In this document: in pieces, positions 41,895 through 50,596 of the stretch
Layout of the letters: the number at the start of each line of letters is the position of its first letter
How positions within the stretch are numbered: the stretch's first letter is position 1
DNA from: Glycomyces xiaoerkulensis
Lineage (GTDB): Bacteria; Actinomycetota; Actinomycetes; Mycobacteriales; Micromonosporaceae
Reading direction: 5' to 3'
Assembly (NCBI RefSeq): GCF_002798405.1
Contig: NZ_PGGV01000016.1
Span: 124,001 to 188,000 of the forward strand
DNA: 64,000 nucleotides
The notes under the pieces: model-generated
Databases searched by the model: none
What the model saw: the letters and a program-made list of their open reading frames with translations, nothing else
What the model was told of the DNA's origin: nothing
Made by a program: the position numbers and the translations under genes

Positions 41895-42619
41895 ACCGAG
41901 ACCAGTTCGAAGGCCGTGGCGAACTCGGTGCCGAACCGCTCGCCGCCCATCGCGCCCATGCCGGTCAGGAAGTCCCGTGCGTACGCCTCGGGTTCGGCGT
42001 CGGACAGCGCCGAGATGTAGGTGCGGTGCGCCGCCAGCGAGGCGATCGCGGTCTCCATCGTGGCGGTCGTGTCGACCGCGTGCGTCGCCTCCGGTGAACC
42101 GGCCAGCGCCACCCAGCGCACGCCCTGCCACGGCTCCAGGCCGTTCCCGACCAGTTCGGGGAAGATCCATCGGTTGCCCGCGTCGGCGACCGCGTCCAGC
42201 ACCGATTCGCCGACCGCGCGGTGGTCGGCGCTGTTCCAGGTGCCCGGCATCCAGTATTCGCGGCGGTTGAGCGTGATCACCAACTCGGGCCGGTGGCGGC
42301 GGATCGCGGACGCCAGGTCGCGGCGCAGCGGCACGCCGGCCCTGATGACGCCGTCGCGGTAGTGGAGGAACTCCACCGTGTCGACCCCGACGATCGCGGC
42401 GGAGTCGAACTGCTCGGCTTCGCGCAGCGGCGCGCACTCGGTGGGCGGGATGGTGTCGATGCCCGCCTCGCCGCGGGTGACCATCAGGTACCGGACGTCG
42501 CGGCCCTGCCCGGTCCAGGCGGCGACGGCGCCGGCGGCACCGTACTCCATGTCGTCGGGGTGGGCCACGATGGCCAGCGCCCGGTTCCAGTCGGTCGGCA
42601 TTTCCTGCAACTCTCCCAT
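41891..42619 (-). CDS. PIG-L family deacetylase
   Basis: Product of 242 residues. AHPDDMEYGAAG (His20, Asp23) and a later histidine in NSADHRAVGESVLDA form the zinc site of the LmbE/MshB group, which removes N-acetyl groups from GlcNAc-type substrates such as mycothiol precursors. The first ATG (42617-42619) adds six residues before the next ATG at 42599-42601; the second is also plausible. It converges on the sigma-partner gene with a 4-nt overlap. Confidence 0.85.
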   Translation of the reverse strand: MGELQEMPTDWNRALAIVAHPDDMEYGAAGAVAAWTGQGRDVRYLMVTRGEAGIDTIPPTECAPLREAEQFDSAAIVGVDTVEFLHYRDGVIRAGVPLRRDLASAIRRHRPELVITLNRREYWMPGTWNSADHRAVGESVLDAVADAGNRWIFPELVGNGLEPWQGVRWVALAGSPEATHAVDTTATMETAIASLAAHRTYISALSDAEPEAYARDFLTGMGAMGGERFGTEFATAFELVSV

Positions 42620-42763
42620 GGGACGAGTATGCCGGGAATCGGCGGCGGGGTGCGGGCCGCGATCGCGAACGGCCTCGCCGACCGGGCGAAACCGCTGCCG
42701 GAGCGGCGCCGGTCGGCCTAGCTTGAAGGCAGACGTACGCGCCGCCGAGGAAGGAAGCGGGAT

Positions 42764-43090
42764 ATGGGCGAATCCGTCTTTGCGGGCAAGACCATCGAGT
42801 TCAAGGCCGACAACGGGGCGGTGTACCACAACATCTACTCCGCCGACGGGACGACGCTGCACTACGAGGCCGTCGAAGGGCTGGCCGAGGGGGCCTCGGA
42901 GGAGGTGCGGCTGCGGACCGCCGAGGTGGCGCCGGGGGTCCATATGGTCAGTTGGACCGAGTCGTCGGGGATCACCGTGTCGCAGGCGGTGAACTTCAAC
43001 GCGGGCACGATCCATTCCTTCTGGAGCCGGGACGCCGGCGGTCGCCGGGTCGGGGAGCTGCAGTCCGGGTCGTTCGCGGTCATCGACTGA
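42764..43090 (+). CDS. MoaF-related domain protein
   Basis: Product of 108 residues, a beta-rich lipocalin-like domain: GKTIEFKADNGAVYHNIYSA, HMVSWTESSGITVSQAVNF and the closing GSFAVID. These elements match the C-terminal domain of MoaF, once linked to molybdenum metabolism but with no proven activity. Single-domain versions are widespread. GGAAG stands 8 nt before the ATG. It is alone, flanked by gaps of about 145 and 200 nt. Confidence 0.75.
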   Translation: MGESVFAGKTIEFKADNGAVYHNIYSADGTTLHYEAVEGLAEGASEEVRLRTAEVAPGVHMVSWTESSGITVSQAVNFNAGTIHSFWSRDAGGRRVGELQSGSFAVID

Positions 43091-43291
43091 GGCCCGGGGC
43101 CGATTACGCCTACGGCGAAATCCTCGCCGTCGTGACCGCCTGACCGGTGCGCCGTCCGCCGCGCCGACGAAATTCGTTCCGCCTCCCCTACTGACAGGCG
43201 GCGGCCGGGGACATAGAGTCGGCTTGTGAAATGGGGCACAACAGAAGCGCGAGCGGAGGTGTATCGCCGTGGAGCGTCGGCGAGTTCGGTC

Positions 43292-44197
43292 ATGCGCGTG
43301 ATTTACCTGCTCGGGAGGGGACGCAGCGGAAGCACGATCGTCGGGAAGGTGCTCGGCGCGCCGGACGGGTGGTTCTCGGCCGGTGAGGTGCGGACACTGT
43401 GGGACCCCGTGCTCGTCCAAGACTCGCCGTGCGCCTGCGGCGAGCCCGTCAGCAGGTGCCCCGTCTGGTCGCGGGTGCTGGCGCGGTTGGAAGACCTGGA
43501 CCGCGGCCGGGTGGCCCGGTGGCAGCACGAGGTGCTGGGCGAATCCCGGTTGCCGCGTCTGCTCAAAGGCGGGAGCTGGCCGGCGCTCGAGCGCTACCGG
43601 GAGGCCATGGCACGGGTCTACGCCGCGATCACCGAAGTGACCGGGTGCGAGACCATCGTGGACACCTCTAAGCGGCCGTCGTACGCGATGGTCGTCCGCG
43701 GCATGCCCGGCGTCGACCCGTACTTCGTGCACCTGGTCCGCGACCCGCGGGCCTCCGCGTACTCCTGGCGCGCCCGGCGCTACACCGGCGCCGCGGGCGC
43801 TCCGGTGCGAACACGCGGGGCGCTCGACGCCACGCTGCGCTGGGACCTGCTCAACCTCGGCTCGGAGACGGTGCTGCACCGCGCCGGCACGGACCGGGGG
43901 ATGCGGCTGCGGTACGAGGACTTCGCCGCCGCGCCCCGCGCGGCGGTGGACGCGGTCGCGGCCCTGGCGGGCACGCCGCCGACCGGTTCGGCGTTCCTGG
44001 ACGACCGCACGGTGCAGGTTCCGGCGAGCCACGCCATCGCCGGCAATCCGTCCGGCCGGGCTGCCGGACGGGTCACCGTCCGGCCCGACGGCGAGTGGCG
44101 GGCGAGCCAGCGCCCGTTGGACCGGTGGCTGGCGAGCGCGGCGGCCCTGCCGTTCCTGCGGCGGTACGGCTATCCGCTGCGCTCGGCCGACCGGTGA
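43292..44197 (+). CDS. Sulfotransferase family protein
   Basis: Product of 301 residues. LGRGRSGSTIVGKVLG is the 5'-phosphosulfate loop right at the N-terminus, and HLVRDPRASAYSW is the 3'-phosphate motif. This branch (LPS-type stf0/GlcNAc-6-O-like) differs from the protein at 36162. I chose ATG 43292 because the P-loop lies at the usual distance; in-frame GTG codons upstream (43226, 43259) would add an atypical basic stretch. Acceptor unknown. Confidence 0.82.
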   Translation: MRVIYLLGRGRSGSTIVGKVLGAPDGWFSAGEVRTLWDPVLVQDSPCACGEPVSRCPVWSRVLARLEDLDRGRVARWQHEVLGESRLPRLLKGGSWPALERYREAMARVYAAITEVTGCETIVDTSKRPSYAMVVRGMPGVDPYFVHLVRDPRASAYSWRARRYTGAAGAPVRTRGALDATLRWDLLNLGSETVLHRAGTDRGMRLRYEDFAAAPRAAVDAVAALAGTPPTGSAFLDDRTVQVPASHAIAGNPSGRAAGRVTVRPDGEWRASQRPLDRWLASAAALPFLRRYGYPLRSADR

Positions 44198-44453
44198 CCG
44201 GCGGTACGCGGCGGTCGTCCCACAGTCCGAAAGGGCTATTCAGAAGACGGATCCACAAGGGTCCTGGTTCGTCGGCGGTGGTCGCATCTCGACATGGAAC
44301 CCATACGGGACATTTGCCCACCGAACGGTTCTTCCCTTGCAATGGACCCCGTTGGTGCCCAATGCCGCTGTACTGCGGTGATCCCGTTCCCGGCGGTACT
44401 ATGTGAAGCGTCCCATTGTTCCGCCGATTGCAGCGAAGGAACGTGACAGCAGC

Positions 44454-45269
44454 ATGGCCCCCGACCGAAAGCGTCGCTCCGCAGGCATACTGGCGTCGAT
44501 CGCCGCCGGCGTCCTGAGCCTGCCCCTGCTCGGAGCTCCCGCACACGCCCAGCCGCCCGACCCCGCCGAGATCCTCTCGGCCGACATCGACTCATACGGG
44601 ATCGCACTCGGTCCCAACGAGTCGGCGACCGTCGAGGTCAACATCACCGCCCGCCACGACACCGGGATCAGGCATCTCGCCTGGGCCACACTGGAGGGAC
44701 CCGACGGCACCAATCTCTGGGACTTCGGCAGCGGGCGCTGCGTCGAAGTCACCGACACCCGGGCCGACTGCACCTTCGAGTTCACCCCCGAGGCGGGCTC
44801 GGAACTGAGCAACGCCTCGGCCGGGCGCTGGACGCTGGACGCAATGGTGATTCCCGGACAGGTCGGTTCCGGGTACGAGTACTGGTACGCAGCCGGCGGC
44901 CACCCCGACTCCTGGGAGCGAAACCTCGACAGCTTCTACATCAAACGCGACTCGAAGATCGAGATGGACCTGTCGCCGCCGGTGACCAGCCCCGGAAACA
45001 CGGTGAGCACGATCGGCTCCCTGGAGTTCGCCGACTGGTCCTCCGGCAGCGGCTACACCGGCGAGAGCGGACACCCGGTGAAGCTGGCGTTCCGGCCCTA
45101 CGGCAGCTCCTACATCCAGTACCTCGACGACCTCACCACGTACAGCAACGGCGTGCTGTGGGGCTACGGCGTAGCCCAGGAGGACGGATACTGGTACTTC
45201 GCCTACCAGGGGAGCGACACCACCGAATGGGTCTACTCGCCCGTCGAGTACGTCAACGTCGTCGACTAG
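44454..45269 (+). CDS. Secreted beta-rich protein of unknown function
   Basis: Product of 271 residues. Signal peptide with cleavage near residue 33 (GAPAHA), then an extracellular region of two beta-sandwich-like units: residues 35-160 (with ATVEVNITARHDTGIRHLAW and two cysteines about 17 residues apart in CVEVTDTRADC) and 165-271 rich in Tyr, Ser and Gly. No enzymatic motif. It may be a surface or matrix protein. A 256-nt gap precedes it and a strong terminator follows. Confidence 0.7.
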   Translation: MAPDRKRRSAGILASIAAGVLSLPLLGAPAHAQPPDPAEILSADIDSYGIALGPNESATVEVNITARHDTGIRHLAWATLEGPDGTNLWDFGSGRCVEVTDTRADCTFEFTPEAGSELSNASAGRWTLDAMVIPGQVGSGYEYWYAAGGHPDSWERNLDSFYIKRDSKIEMDLSPPVTSPGNTVSTIGSLEFADWSSGSGYTGESGHPVKLAFRPYGSSYIQYLDDLTTYSNGVLWGYGVAQEDGYWYFAYQGSDTTEWVYSPVEYVNVVD

Positions 45270-45309
45270 CAGGGTCGGTACGCCCGCGACCCCCGTTCCC
45301 GCCCGACTC

Positions 45310-45332
45310 GTCTTCGGCCGACGGCCGAAGAC
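45310..45332 (+). terminator. Terminator hairpin after the secreted-protein gene
   Basis: GTCTTCGGCC (45310-45319) pairs perfectly with GGCCGAAGAC (45323-45332) around GAC, 41 nt after the stop. Confidence 0.7.
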
Positions 45333-45434
45333 GGCGGCGGGTGCGGGGCGGGTGCGACCGCCCGACGCGCCCCGTCGGGCACGGAAAAAGGGACCATCGC
45401 CACGATGATCCCCGATACGGCGAATGCCGGTTCG

Positions 45435-45510
45435 TGGTGGAGCTAAGGAGATTCGAACTCCTGACCTTCTCCATGCCATGGAGACGCGCTACCAACTGCG
45501 CCATAGCCCC
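45435..45510 (-). tRNA. tRNA-Ala (anticodon GGC)
   Basis: Full cloverleaf on the minus strand; the 3'-CCA is encoded (45435-45437). The acceptor stem GGGGCTA pairs with TAGCTCC including the G3-U70 wobble, the identity element of alanine tRNA. The anticodon loop ATGGCAT gives GGC at 34-36 between the stem TCTCC/GGAGA, and the T-loop GTTCGAATC is standard. It sits between the secreted-protein terminator and the hydrolase gene. Confidence 0.97.
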
Positions 45511-45640
45511 TTGGGATGCTCCGAAGCATCGGAACCGGGACCAGTTTACACACCGTTGAAGTCTGCTCCCCAGCCAGGTCCTGGAGATGCCGGTCACGCC
45601 GTTAGGCTGGGGGTTCGGTCGAAGCGGAGGAGGTTGTGGC

Positions 45641-46396
45641 TTGATTCCCCACCATGCCGTCGACGGGTCCGGCGAGGCGGTTGTCGCGATCGGTTCGCTG
45701 GGCGCCACGCTGGAGATGTGGGGACCGCAGGTCGGGCCGCTGAGCGAGCGGTTCCGGTTGGTGCGGTTCGATACGCGGGGGCACGGCGGGAGCACCGCCG
45801 TGCAGGCCGGTCAGTGGTCGGTCGAGGACCTGGCCGACGACGTCGCCGAGCTGATGGACTTCGTCGGTGCGCCGTCGGCGCACCTGGTCGGGATCTCCCT
45901 GGGCGGGGCGATCGCCATGACCGCGGCGCTGCGGCATCCGGGGCGAGTACGAAAACTCGCGCTCATGAGCACGGCGCCGAAGCTCGGGACGGTCGAATCG
46001 TGGCGCGAGCGGGCCGCCACCGCCCGGGCCGAGGGGTGCGGCGCCCTCGCCGACGGTGCGATGCAGCGCTGGTTCACGCCGCGGTTCCGCGAGTCCGACC
46101 CCCAGGTGGTCGCCGACATCCGGCGCCGTTTCGCGGCCTGCGACGCCGAGGGGTACGCCGCCTGCTGCGAGGCGCTCTCACGGTGGGACCTGCGGGGCCG
46201 GCTCGGTGGTGTCGAAGCGGAGACACTGGTCGTGTACGGGACCGAGGACGAGGTCACGACCGCCGCGGACGCCGAGGCCATCGCCGCCGAGATCGACCGC
46301 GCCCGAATCGAACCGATCGAGGGCGCCCGGCACCTGGTCCCGACCGAACGCGCCGACGAGGTCAACCGGCTGCTGCTGGACTTCCTCGGCGAGTGA
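45641..46396 (+). CDS. Alpha/beta hydrolase (3-oxoadipate enol-lactonase-like)
   Basis: Product of 251 residues. Nucleophile Ser86 in GISLGGAIA, the oxyanion element near FDTRGHGGS, the acid in LVVYGTEDEVT and the base in EGARHLVP complete the triad. The layout resembles PcaD enol-lactonases, but no beta-ketoadipate genes are nearby, so the substrate is open. TTG 45641 lies 7 nt after GGAGGAGG (45626-45633), a strong case for this start. Confidence 0.85.
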   Translation: MIPHHAVDGSGEAVVAIGSLGATLEMWGPQVGPLSERFRLVRFDTRGHGGSTAVQAGQWSVEDLADDVAELMDFVGAPSAHLVGISLGGAIAMTAALRHPGRVRKLALMSTAPKLGTVESWRERAATARAEGCGALADGAMQRWFTPRFRESDPQVVADIRRRFAACDAEGYAACCEALSRWDLRGRLGGVEAETLVVYGTEDEVTTAADAEAIAAEIDRARIEPIEGARHLVPTERADEVNRLLLDFLGE

Positions 46397-46416
46397 CCCG
46401 GCCCATACGGGCCGGG
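46397..46416. terminator. Bidirectional terminator hairpin
   Basis: CCCGGCCC (46397-46404) pairs with GGGCCGGG (46409-46416) around ATAC, starting directly after the hydrolase stop and ending 12 nt before the convergent amidase stop. Confidence 0.7.
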
Positions 46417-46427
46417 CGCGTCTCGCG

Positions 46428-47795
46428 CTAATCCCAGATCAGGCCGGGGGCGTAGCGGCGGGGCCGGAGCTTCGCCACCAGTTGGGCCGCCACGTCGAAG
46501 AGCCGTCCGGTCGAGCCGGGCGGGCCGACCAACTGGACCGTCGCCGGGACCCCGTCGCCGCGCATCCCGACCGGGACCACCAGGGACGGCAGGCCCGCCA
46601 GTCCGAACGGGGCGGTGAACGCCGCCGCCGAGGCCAGGTGGACGACGTTGGAGCGGAGCGTCTGATCCGACCACCGCTCGGCCGCCGGGGACGGGCCCGG
46701 CAGCCCCGGGGTGACCAGCAGGTCGTAATCGGACTGGTCGAACCAGTCCTCCAGATGCCGCCGCACCCGGCCGCCGTCGCCGAGCACGCCGCCGAAGAGC
46801 CCGCGCAGGTACGTCTTCTCGCCCAGGGCCGCCATGCGCCTGGTGCGCCGCTGGAGCCCGTCCGGGCCGCACTTGAGGCTGCGCAGGTACGCTGCGCACG
46901 ACCACGCGCCGGACGAGGCACCGGCCAGGCGCGGGCCGAACCTGGGGCGGGAGCGGAACGTGTCGTGGCCCAGGTCGGTCAGGCAGCGCACCGCCCTGAG
47001 CAGCGATTTTGTGGCCTCCTCGTCGACGCGGGCCGGGAGCGCGACGCCGTTGGTCGCCGCGATCCGCAGCCGCCCGGGGTCGCCGGTCGCCCGCGGCGCC
47101 CGGTGCGTCAGCGCCGCGTACGCGAGCGCGGCGTCGTCGACGGTGGTCGCCATGACCCCGACGTGGCCGCCGAGCCAGTGGTCGGGGTCGGTGTTGATGT
47201 CGGCCGGTACGTGTTCGGGACTGTAGGCCACCAGTCCGCAGGCCGCGGCGGCGGTGCGGACGCCGCCGGCCGAACCGGGGCCGTCCAGGCCGATGCCGAT
47301 CGGGGCCGCGCCGACGGCCACGGCCAGGGCGGTTCCGCCGCTGGGGCCGCCGACGCCGCGGTCGGGCCGCCACGGGCTGGCCGGGACGTTGCCGTCGTCG
47401 TCGGTCGCCGGCCACAGGCCCAGTTCGGAGGAGCGGCCGAAGCCGGTCACGACGGCGCCGGCGCCGCGGATGCGCTGCACCGCCTGGTGGTCGGTCTCGG
47501 CGATCGGCAGCACCGTCGCGTTGGATCCCAGGCGGGGGGCGTGGCCGGTCACCGGGAGCTGCTCGCACACCGCGACGGGCACTCCGGCGGCGGGCAGCGC
47601 CGACCGGTCGTCGATCTGGTCGACCGCCGCGGCCTCGGCCAGGGACTCGACCTTGCGCACCGAGGTGAGCGCGTCGGCCGACTCCCGGTACACCTCGATC
47701 CGGCGCAGGTGGTGGTCGACGACGACGGCGGCGTCGGCGTCGCCTCGCCTGACCGCCTTGGCGATCTGGTGCGCGGTAGTTCCCGACCAGCTCAC
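46428..47795 (-). CDS. Amidase signature family protein lacking the catalytic lysine
   Basis: Product of 455 residues, GTG start. The Ser-rich core is present: GVGGPSGGTA (cis-Ser Ser152) and LDGPGSAGGVR (nucleophile position Ser175). In active amidases the lysine of the Ser-cisSer-Lys triad sits in a GxPxAVKD segment; here it reads GVPVAVCEQL, so Lys is replaced by Cys77. Catalysis by the usual mechanism is therefore unlikely unless another residue serves. The C-terminal substrate region is complete. Possible roles are a pseudoenzyme or a diverged activity. It is followed on the minus strand by the hydrolase terminator. Confidence 0.8.
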   Translation of the reverse strand: MSWSGTTAHQIAKAVRRGDADAAVVVDHHLRRIEVYRESADALTSVRKVESLAEAAAVDQIDDRSALPAAGVPVAVCEQLPVTGHAPRLGSNATVLPIAETDHQAVQRIRGAGAVVTGFGRSSELGLWPATDDDGNVPASPWRPDRGVGGPSGGTALAVAVGAAPIGIGLDGPGSAGGVRTAAAACGLVAYSPEHVPADINTDPDHWLGGHVGVMATTVDDAALAYAALTHRAPRATGDPGRLRIAATNGVALPARVDEEATKSLLRAVRCLTDLGHDTFRSRPRFGPRLAGASSGAWSCAAYLRSLKCGPDGLQRRTRRMAALGEKTYLRGLFGGVLGDGGRVRRHLEDWFDQSDYDLLVTPGLPGPSPAAERWSDQTLRSNVVHLASAAAFTAPFGLAGLPSLVVPVGMRGDGVPATVQLVGPPGSTGRLFDVAAQLVAKLRPRRYAPGLIWD

Positions 47796-47856
47796 GGCAC
47801 GTCCTTTCAGAGACTCGGTGTTCGTTGGGATTTCGGGGCGGCCCGGCCGCCGTGGT

Positions 47857-49005
47857 TCAGCCTCCGAGGGCCTGGCGCAGGTCGGCCAGGAGGTCGTCGG
47901 GGTCTTCGATGCCGACCGAGAGCCGGATCAGGTCGGCCGGCACCTCGAGTGCCGATCCGGCCGCCGAGGCGTGGGTCATGCGGCCCGGGTGCTCGATGAG
48001 GGATTCGACTCCGCCGAGCGACTCGCCGAGGGTGAACAGCTCGGTGCGGTTGCACGCTTCGACCGCGGCCTGCTCGCCGCCGGAGTGGCGGAACGAGACC
48101 ATGCCGCCGTAGCGGCGCATCTGCTTGCCGGCGACCTCGTGGCCGGGATGGGTGGACAGGCCCGGGTACAGGACCTCGGCGACCGCGTCGTGGCCGGCGA
48201 GGAACTCGGCGACGGCCTCGGCGTTGTCGCAGTGGCGGTCCATGCGGGCGGCGAGGGTCTTGACGCCGCGCTGGGTCAGCCACGAGTCGAAGGGTCCGGC
48301 GACGGCGCCCATGGAGTTCTGGTGGAATCCGATCGGTTCGGCGAGGGCGTCGTCGCCGACGACGATCGCGCCGCCGACCACGTCGGAGTGTCCTCCGAGG
48401 TACTTGGTGGTCGAGTGGACGACCGCGTCGGCGCCGAGCGCCAGCGGCCGCTGCAGGTAAGGGCCGGCGAAGGTGTTGTCCACGACCAGGAGCGCGCCGT
48501 GCTCGTGTGCGAGGCCGGCGAGCTCGGCGATGTCGGCGAGGTTGAGCAGCGGGTTGGTCGGGGTCTCGGCCCAGACCATGCGCGCGCCTTCGCGGACGCG
48601 TTCGGCCACGGCGCCGAGGTCGGTGATCGGTACCGGAGCGTACCGCAGGCCCCAGCGGGAGGTGACCTTGTCGAACAGCCGGAACGTGCCGCCGTAGGCG
48701 TCGTCGGGGATGACCACCCGGTCGCCGGGTTCGAGCAGGGCCCGCAGGAGGGTGTCCTCGGCGGCGAGACCCGAGGCGAACGCGAAGCTACCGGTGCCGC
48801 CTTCGAGGTCGGCCAGGCAGGTCTCGAGGGCGGCGCGGGTGGGGTTGCCGGAGCGGGAGTAGTCGTAGCCGCCGCGCAGGCCGCCCACGCCGTCCTGCTT
48901 GTAGGTCGAGACCTGGTAGATCGGCGGTACCACGGCACCGGTGAGCGGGTCCGGCTCCTGGCCGGCGTGGATCGCGCGTGTGGAGAATCCGTGGCCCTCG
49001 TGCAT
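47857..49005 (-). CDS. metB: Cystathionine gamma-synthase (Cys/Met metabolism PLP enzyme)
   Basis: Product of 382 residues. STRAIHAGQEPDPLTGAV opens the protein, SRSGNPTR and GLAAEDTLL surround the cofactor, and the PLP lysine is in STTKYLGGHSDVVGG. This is the full pattern of the trans-sulfuration enzymes. The sequence style (GHSDVVGGA) suits MetB, which joins activated homoserine with cysteine, but cystathionine gamma-lyase is close in sequence and cannot be fully excluded. Followed on the minus strand by the amidase gene after a 61-nt gap. Confidence 0.88.
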   Translation of the reverse strand: MHEGHGFSTRAIHAGQEPDPLTGAVVPPIYQVSTYKQDGVGGLRGGYDYSRSGNPTRAALETCLADLEGGTGSFAFASGLAAEDTLLRALLEPGDRVVIPDDAYGGTFRLFDKVTSRWGLRYAPVPITDLGAVAERVREGARMVWAETPTNPLLNLADIAELAGLAHEHGALLVVDNTFAGPYLQRPLALGADAVVHSTTKYLGGHSDVVGGAIVVGDDALAEPIGFHQNSMGAVAGPFDSWLTQRGVKTLAARMDRHCDNAEAVAEFLAGHDAVAEVLYPGLSTHPGHEVAGKQMRRYGGMVSFRHSGGEQAAVEACNRTELFTLGESLGGVESLIEHPGRMTHASAAGSALEVPADLIRLSVGIEDPDDLLADLRQALGG

Positions 49006-49098
49006 GCCCCTAACGCTAACCGACCGACTGGGCGGTGGCCATGCATAGCCACGCTAGGCTGCAGGGGATACGTACCTTCTTCACTTAGGGGCTGCCTC

Positions 49099-49365
49099 AT
49101 GGGCTTCGACGAAGTACACAAGATGGACATCACCGGCAACGGCCACGAGGAGACGGTGGGCGTGCGCCGCAACGAGGACGGATCGGTCGAGTACCACGTG
49201 GACGTCGACGACGACGGCGTGGCCGACATGAAGGCGGTCGACCGGGACGGCGACGGCGTGATCGACAACGTCCTGCTCGATCAGGACGGCGACGGCAAGT
49301 TCGACTCCGCGGCGGTCGACTCCTCCGGCGACGGCGAACTCGACACGATGGTCGACAAGGAATAA
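49099..49365 (+). CDS. Acidic protein with DxDxDG repeats, possible calcium binder
   Basis: Product of 88 residues, strongly acidic. Four DxDxDG-like loops follow one another: DVDDDGVAD, DRDGDGVID, DQDGDGKFD and DSSGDGELD, spaced about 12 residues apart as in thrombospondin type-3 or dockerin-like calcium loops. No signal peptide or membrane segment, so it appears cytosolic unless exported by another route. A weak ribosome site precedes the ATG. Function unknown; divergent from metB. Confidence 0.75.
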   Translation: MGFDEVHKMDITGNGHEETVGVRRNEDGSVEYHVDVDDDGVADMKAVDRDGDGVIDNVLLDQDGDGKFDSAAVDSSGDGELDTMVDKE

Positions 49366-49380
49366 CCCCGATCGGACTTC

Positions 49381-49416
49381 GGGGCCGGGGCGCCCCGAAC
49401 GGGGCGCCCCGGCCCC
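49381..49416. terminator. Strong bidirectional terminator
   Basis: 16-bp perfect stem, GGGGCCGGGGCGCCCC (49381-49396) with its complement at 49401-49416 around GAAC, between the convergent acidic-protein and VOC genes. Confidence 0.85.
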
Positions 49417-49419
49417 GCC

Positions 49420-49809
49420 TCAACCCTGGGCGCGTTCGGCCGCGGAGCGCAGAATGCAGAACTCGTTGCCTTCGGGGTCGGCCAGCACCGCCCAGCCCCG
49501 GCCGTCGGGCCTGCGGTGGTCGTCGACGAGGGTGGCGCCGAGGCCGAGCACCCGCTCGACCTCCTCGTCGCGGGTCGCGCCCTCGGGCTCCAGATCGAGG
49601 TGCAGGCGATTCTTGACCTGCTTACCCTCGGGAACGTTGATGAAGAGCAGTCCGGGACGGCCGTCGCCCGGACCGATGTAGTTCTCCTCGTGCTCGGGCT
49701 CGTTGGGATCCTCCGGGTCCTCGCCCCAGCCGGTGACCTGCTCCCAGAACTTCGAGAGCGCGTACGAGTCGCGGCTGTCGACCGCGACCTTCCGGATGAT
49801 TGAAACCAT
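49420..49809 (-). CDS. VOC (glyoxalase-like) superfamily protein
   Basis: Product of 129 residues made of two beta-alpha-beta-beta-beta units: FWEQVTGWGEDPEDPNEPEH, then NRLHLDLEPEGAT and WAVLADPEGNEFCIL. LHLDL and EGNEFC supply metal-ligand positions of the family (His and Glu). Substrate unknown; close relatives include fosfomycin- or bleomycin-resistance-like proteins, but no specific motif supports that. Divergent from msrA with a 65-nt gap. Confidence 0.88.
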   Translation of the reverse strand: MVSIIRKVAVDSRDSYALSKFWEQVTGWGEDPEDPNEPEHEENYIGPGDGRPGLLFINVPEGKQVKNRLHLDLEPEGATRDEEVERVLGLGATLVDDHRRPDGRGWAVLADPEGNEFCILRSAAERAQG

Positions 49810-49874
49810 GCGTTCAAGCTAATGTTCCGCGTCGCCGCCTGGCGACCGTATTTCGCCCGTGCCACACTTGCCGG

Positions 49875-50483
49875 ATGGCCACCAAGATCCATCCGGTCCT
49901 GAAGCACCCCATCGAAGGCCCCGCTCCGGGCGAATCCGAGATCGCCTACTTCGGTATGGGCTGCTTCTGGGGCGCCGAGCGGCTGTTCTGGCAGACCAAC
50001 GGAGTGTGGACCACCTCGGTGGGCTACATGGGCGGGGACACCGCGAACCCCACCTACGAGCAGGTCTGCACCGGCACGACCGGGCACGCCGAGACCGTCC
50101 GGGTCGTGTTCGACCCCGAACAGGTCCCTTACGAGCAACTGCTCAAGGTCTTCTGGGAGAACCACGACCCGACCCAGGGCATGCGGCAGGGCAACGACAT
50201 CGGCTCCCAGTACCGGTCGGTCGTCTTCACCACCACGCCCGAGCAGGGCCAGATCGCCGAGGCCACCAAGCGGGCGTTCGAGCCGCGCGTGCGCGAGGCG
50301 GGCCTGGGGCCGATCACCACCGCCGTCGTCCCGGCCGGCCCCTACTGGCTCGCCGAGGACTACCACCAGCAGTTCCTGTTCCACAATCCCGGCGGCTACT
50401 GCAACCACGGCCCCAACGGTCTCTCCTGCCCCGTCGGCGTCATGCCCGCGCAGGCCGAGGTAAGGCCCCCTGAGGGGCCTTAG
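49875..50483 (+). CDS. msrA: Peptide-methionine (S)-S-oxide reductase MsrA
   Basis: Product of 202 residues. Catalytic Cys30 in GMGCFWGAE, EVCTGTTGHAE-type motif (QVCTGTTGHAE), and YWLAEDYHQQF are all diagnostic. It repairs oxidised methionine in proteins. The last seven codons form the left and right arms of a terminator hairpin, so the short C-terminal VRPPEGP tail is shaped by that RNA structure. ATG 49875 gives the canonical N-terminus. Confidence 0.95.
   Translation: MATKIHPVLKHPIEGPAPGESEIAYFGMGCFWGAERLFWQTNGVWTTSVGYMGGDTANPTYEQVCTGTTGHAETVRVVFDPEQVPYEQLLKVFWENHDPTQGMRQGNDIGSQYRSVVFTTTPEQGQIAEATKRAFEPRVREAGLGPITTAVVPAGPYWLAEDYHQQFLFHNPGGYCNHGPNGLSCPVGVMPAQAEVRPPEGP
50461..50482 (+). 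terminator. Terminator overlapping the end of msrA
   Basis: TAAGGCCCC (50461-50469) pairs with GGGGCCTTA (50474-50482) around CTGA; the msrA stop TAG is at 50481-50483, so the hairpin lies inside the coding sequence. Confidence 0.7.
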
Positions 50484-50558
50484 GCCGAGGAGAGGTAAGG
50501 GCTCCGCGCCGGTTCCGACGCGATGTGCTGATGCACGGGCCCCGGCCTCAGCCGAAGA

Positions 50559-50588
50559 CTTGGTGTCAACGGAAACGACGACACCAAG
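50559..50588 (+). promoter_or_regulatory. RNA hairpin covering the ribosome site of the small gene
   Basis: CTTGGTGTC (50559-50567) pairs perfectly with GACACCAAG (50580-50588) around a 12-nt loop. The ribosome site AAGGA (50586-50590) for the GTG at 50597 is half inside the stem. The fold could limit translation and respond to a trans factor. Structure is predicted by complementarity only. Confidence 0.55.
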
Positions 50589-50596
50589 GAAACCCC

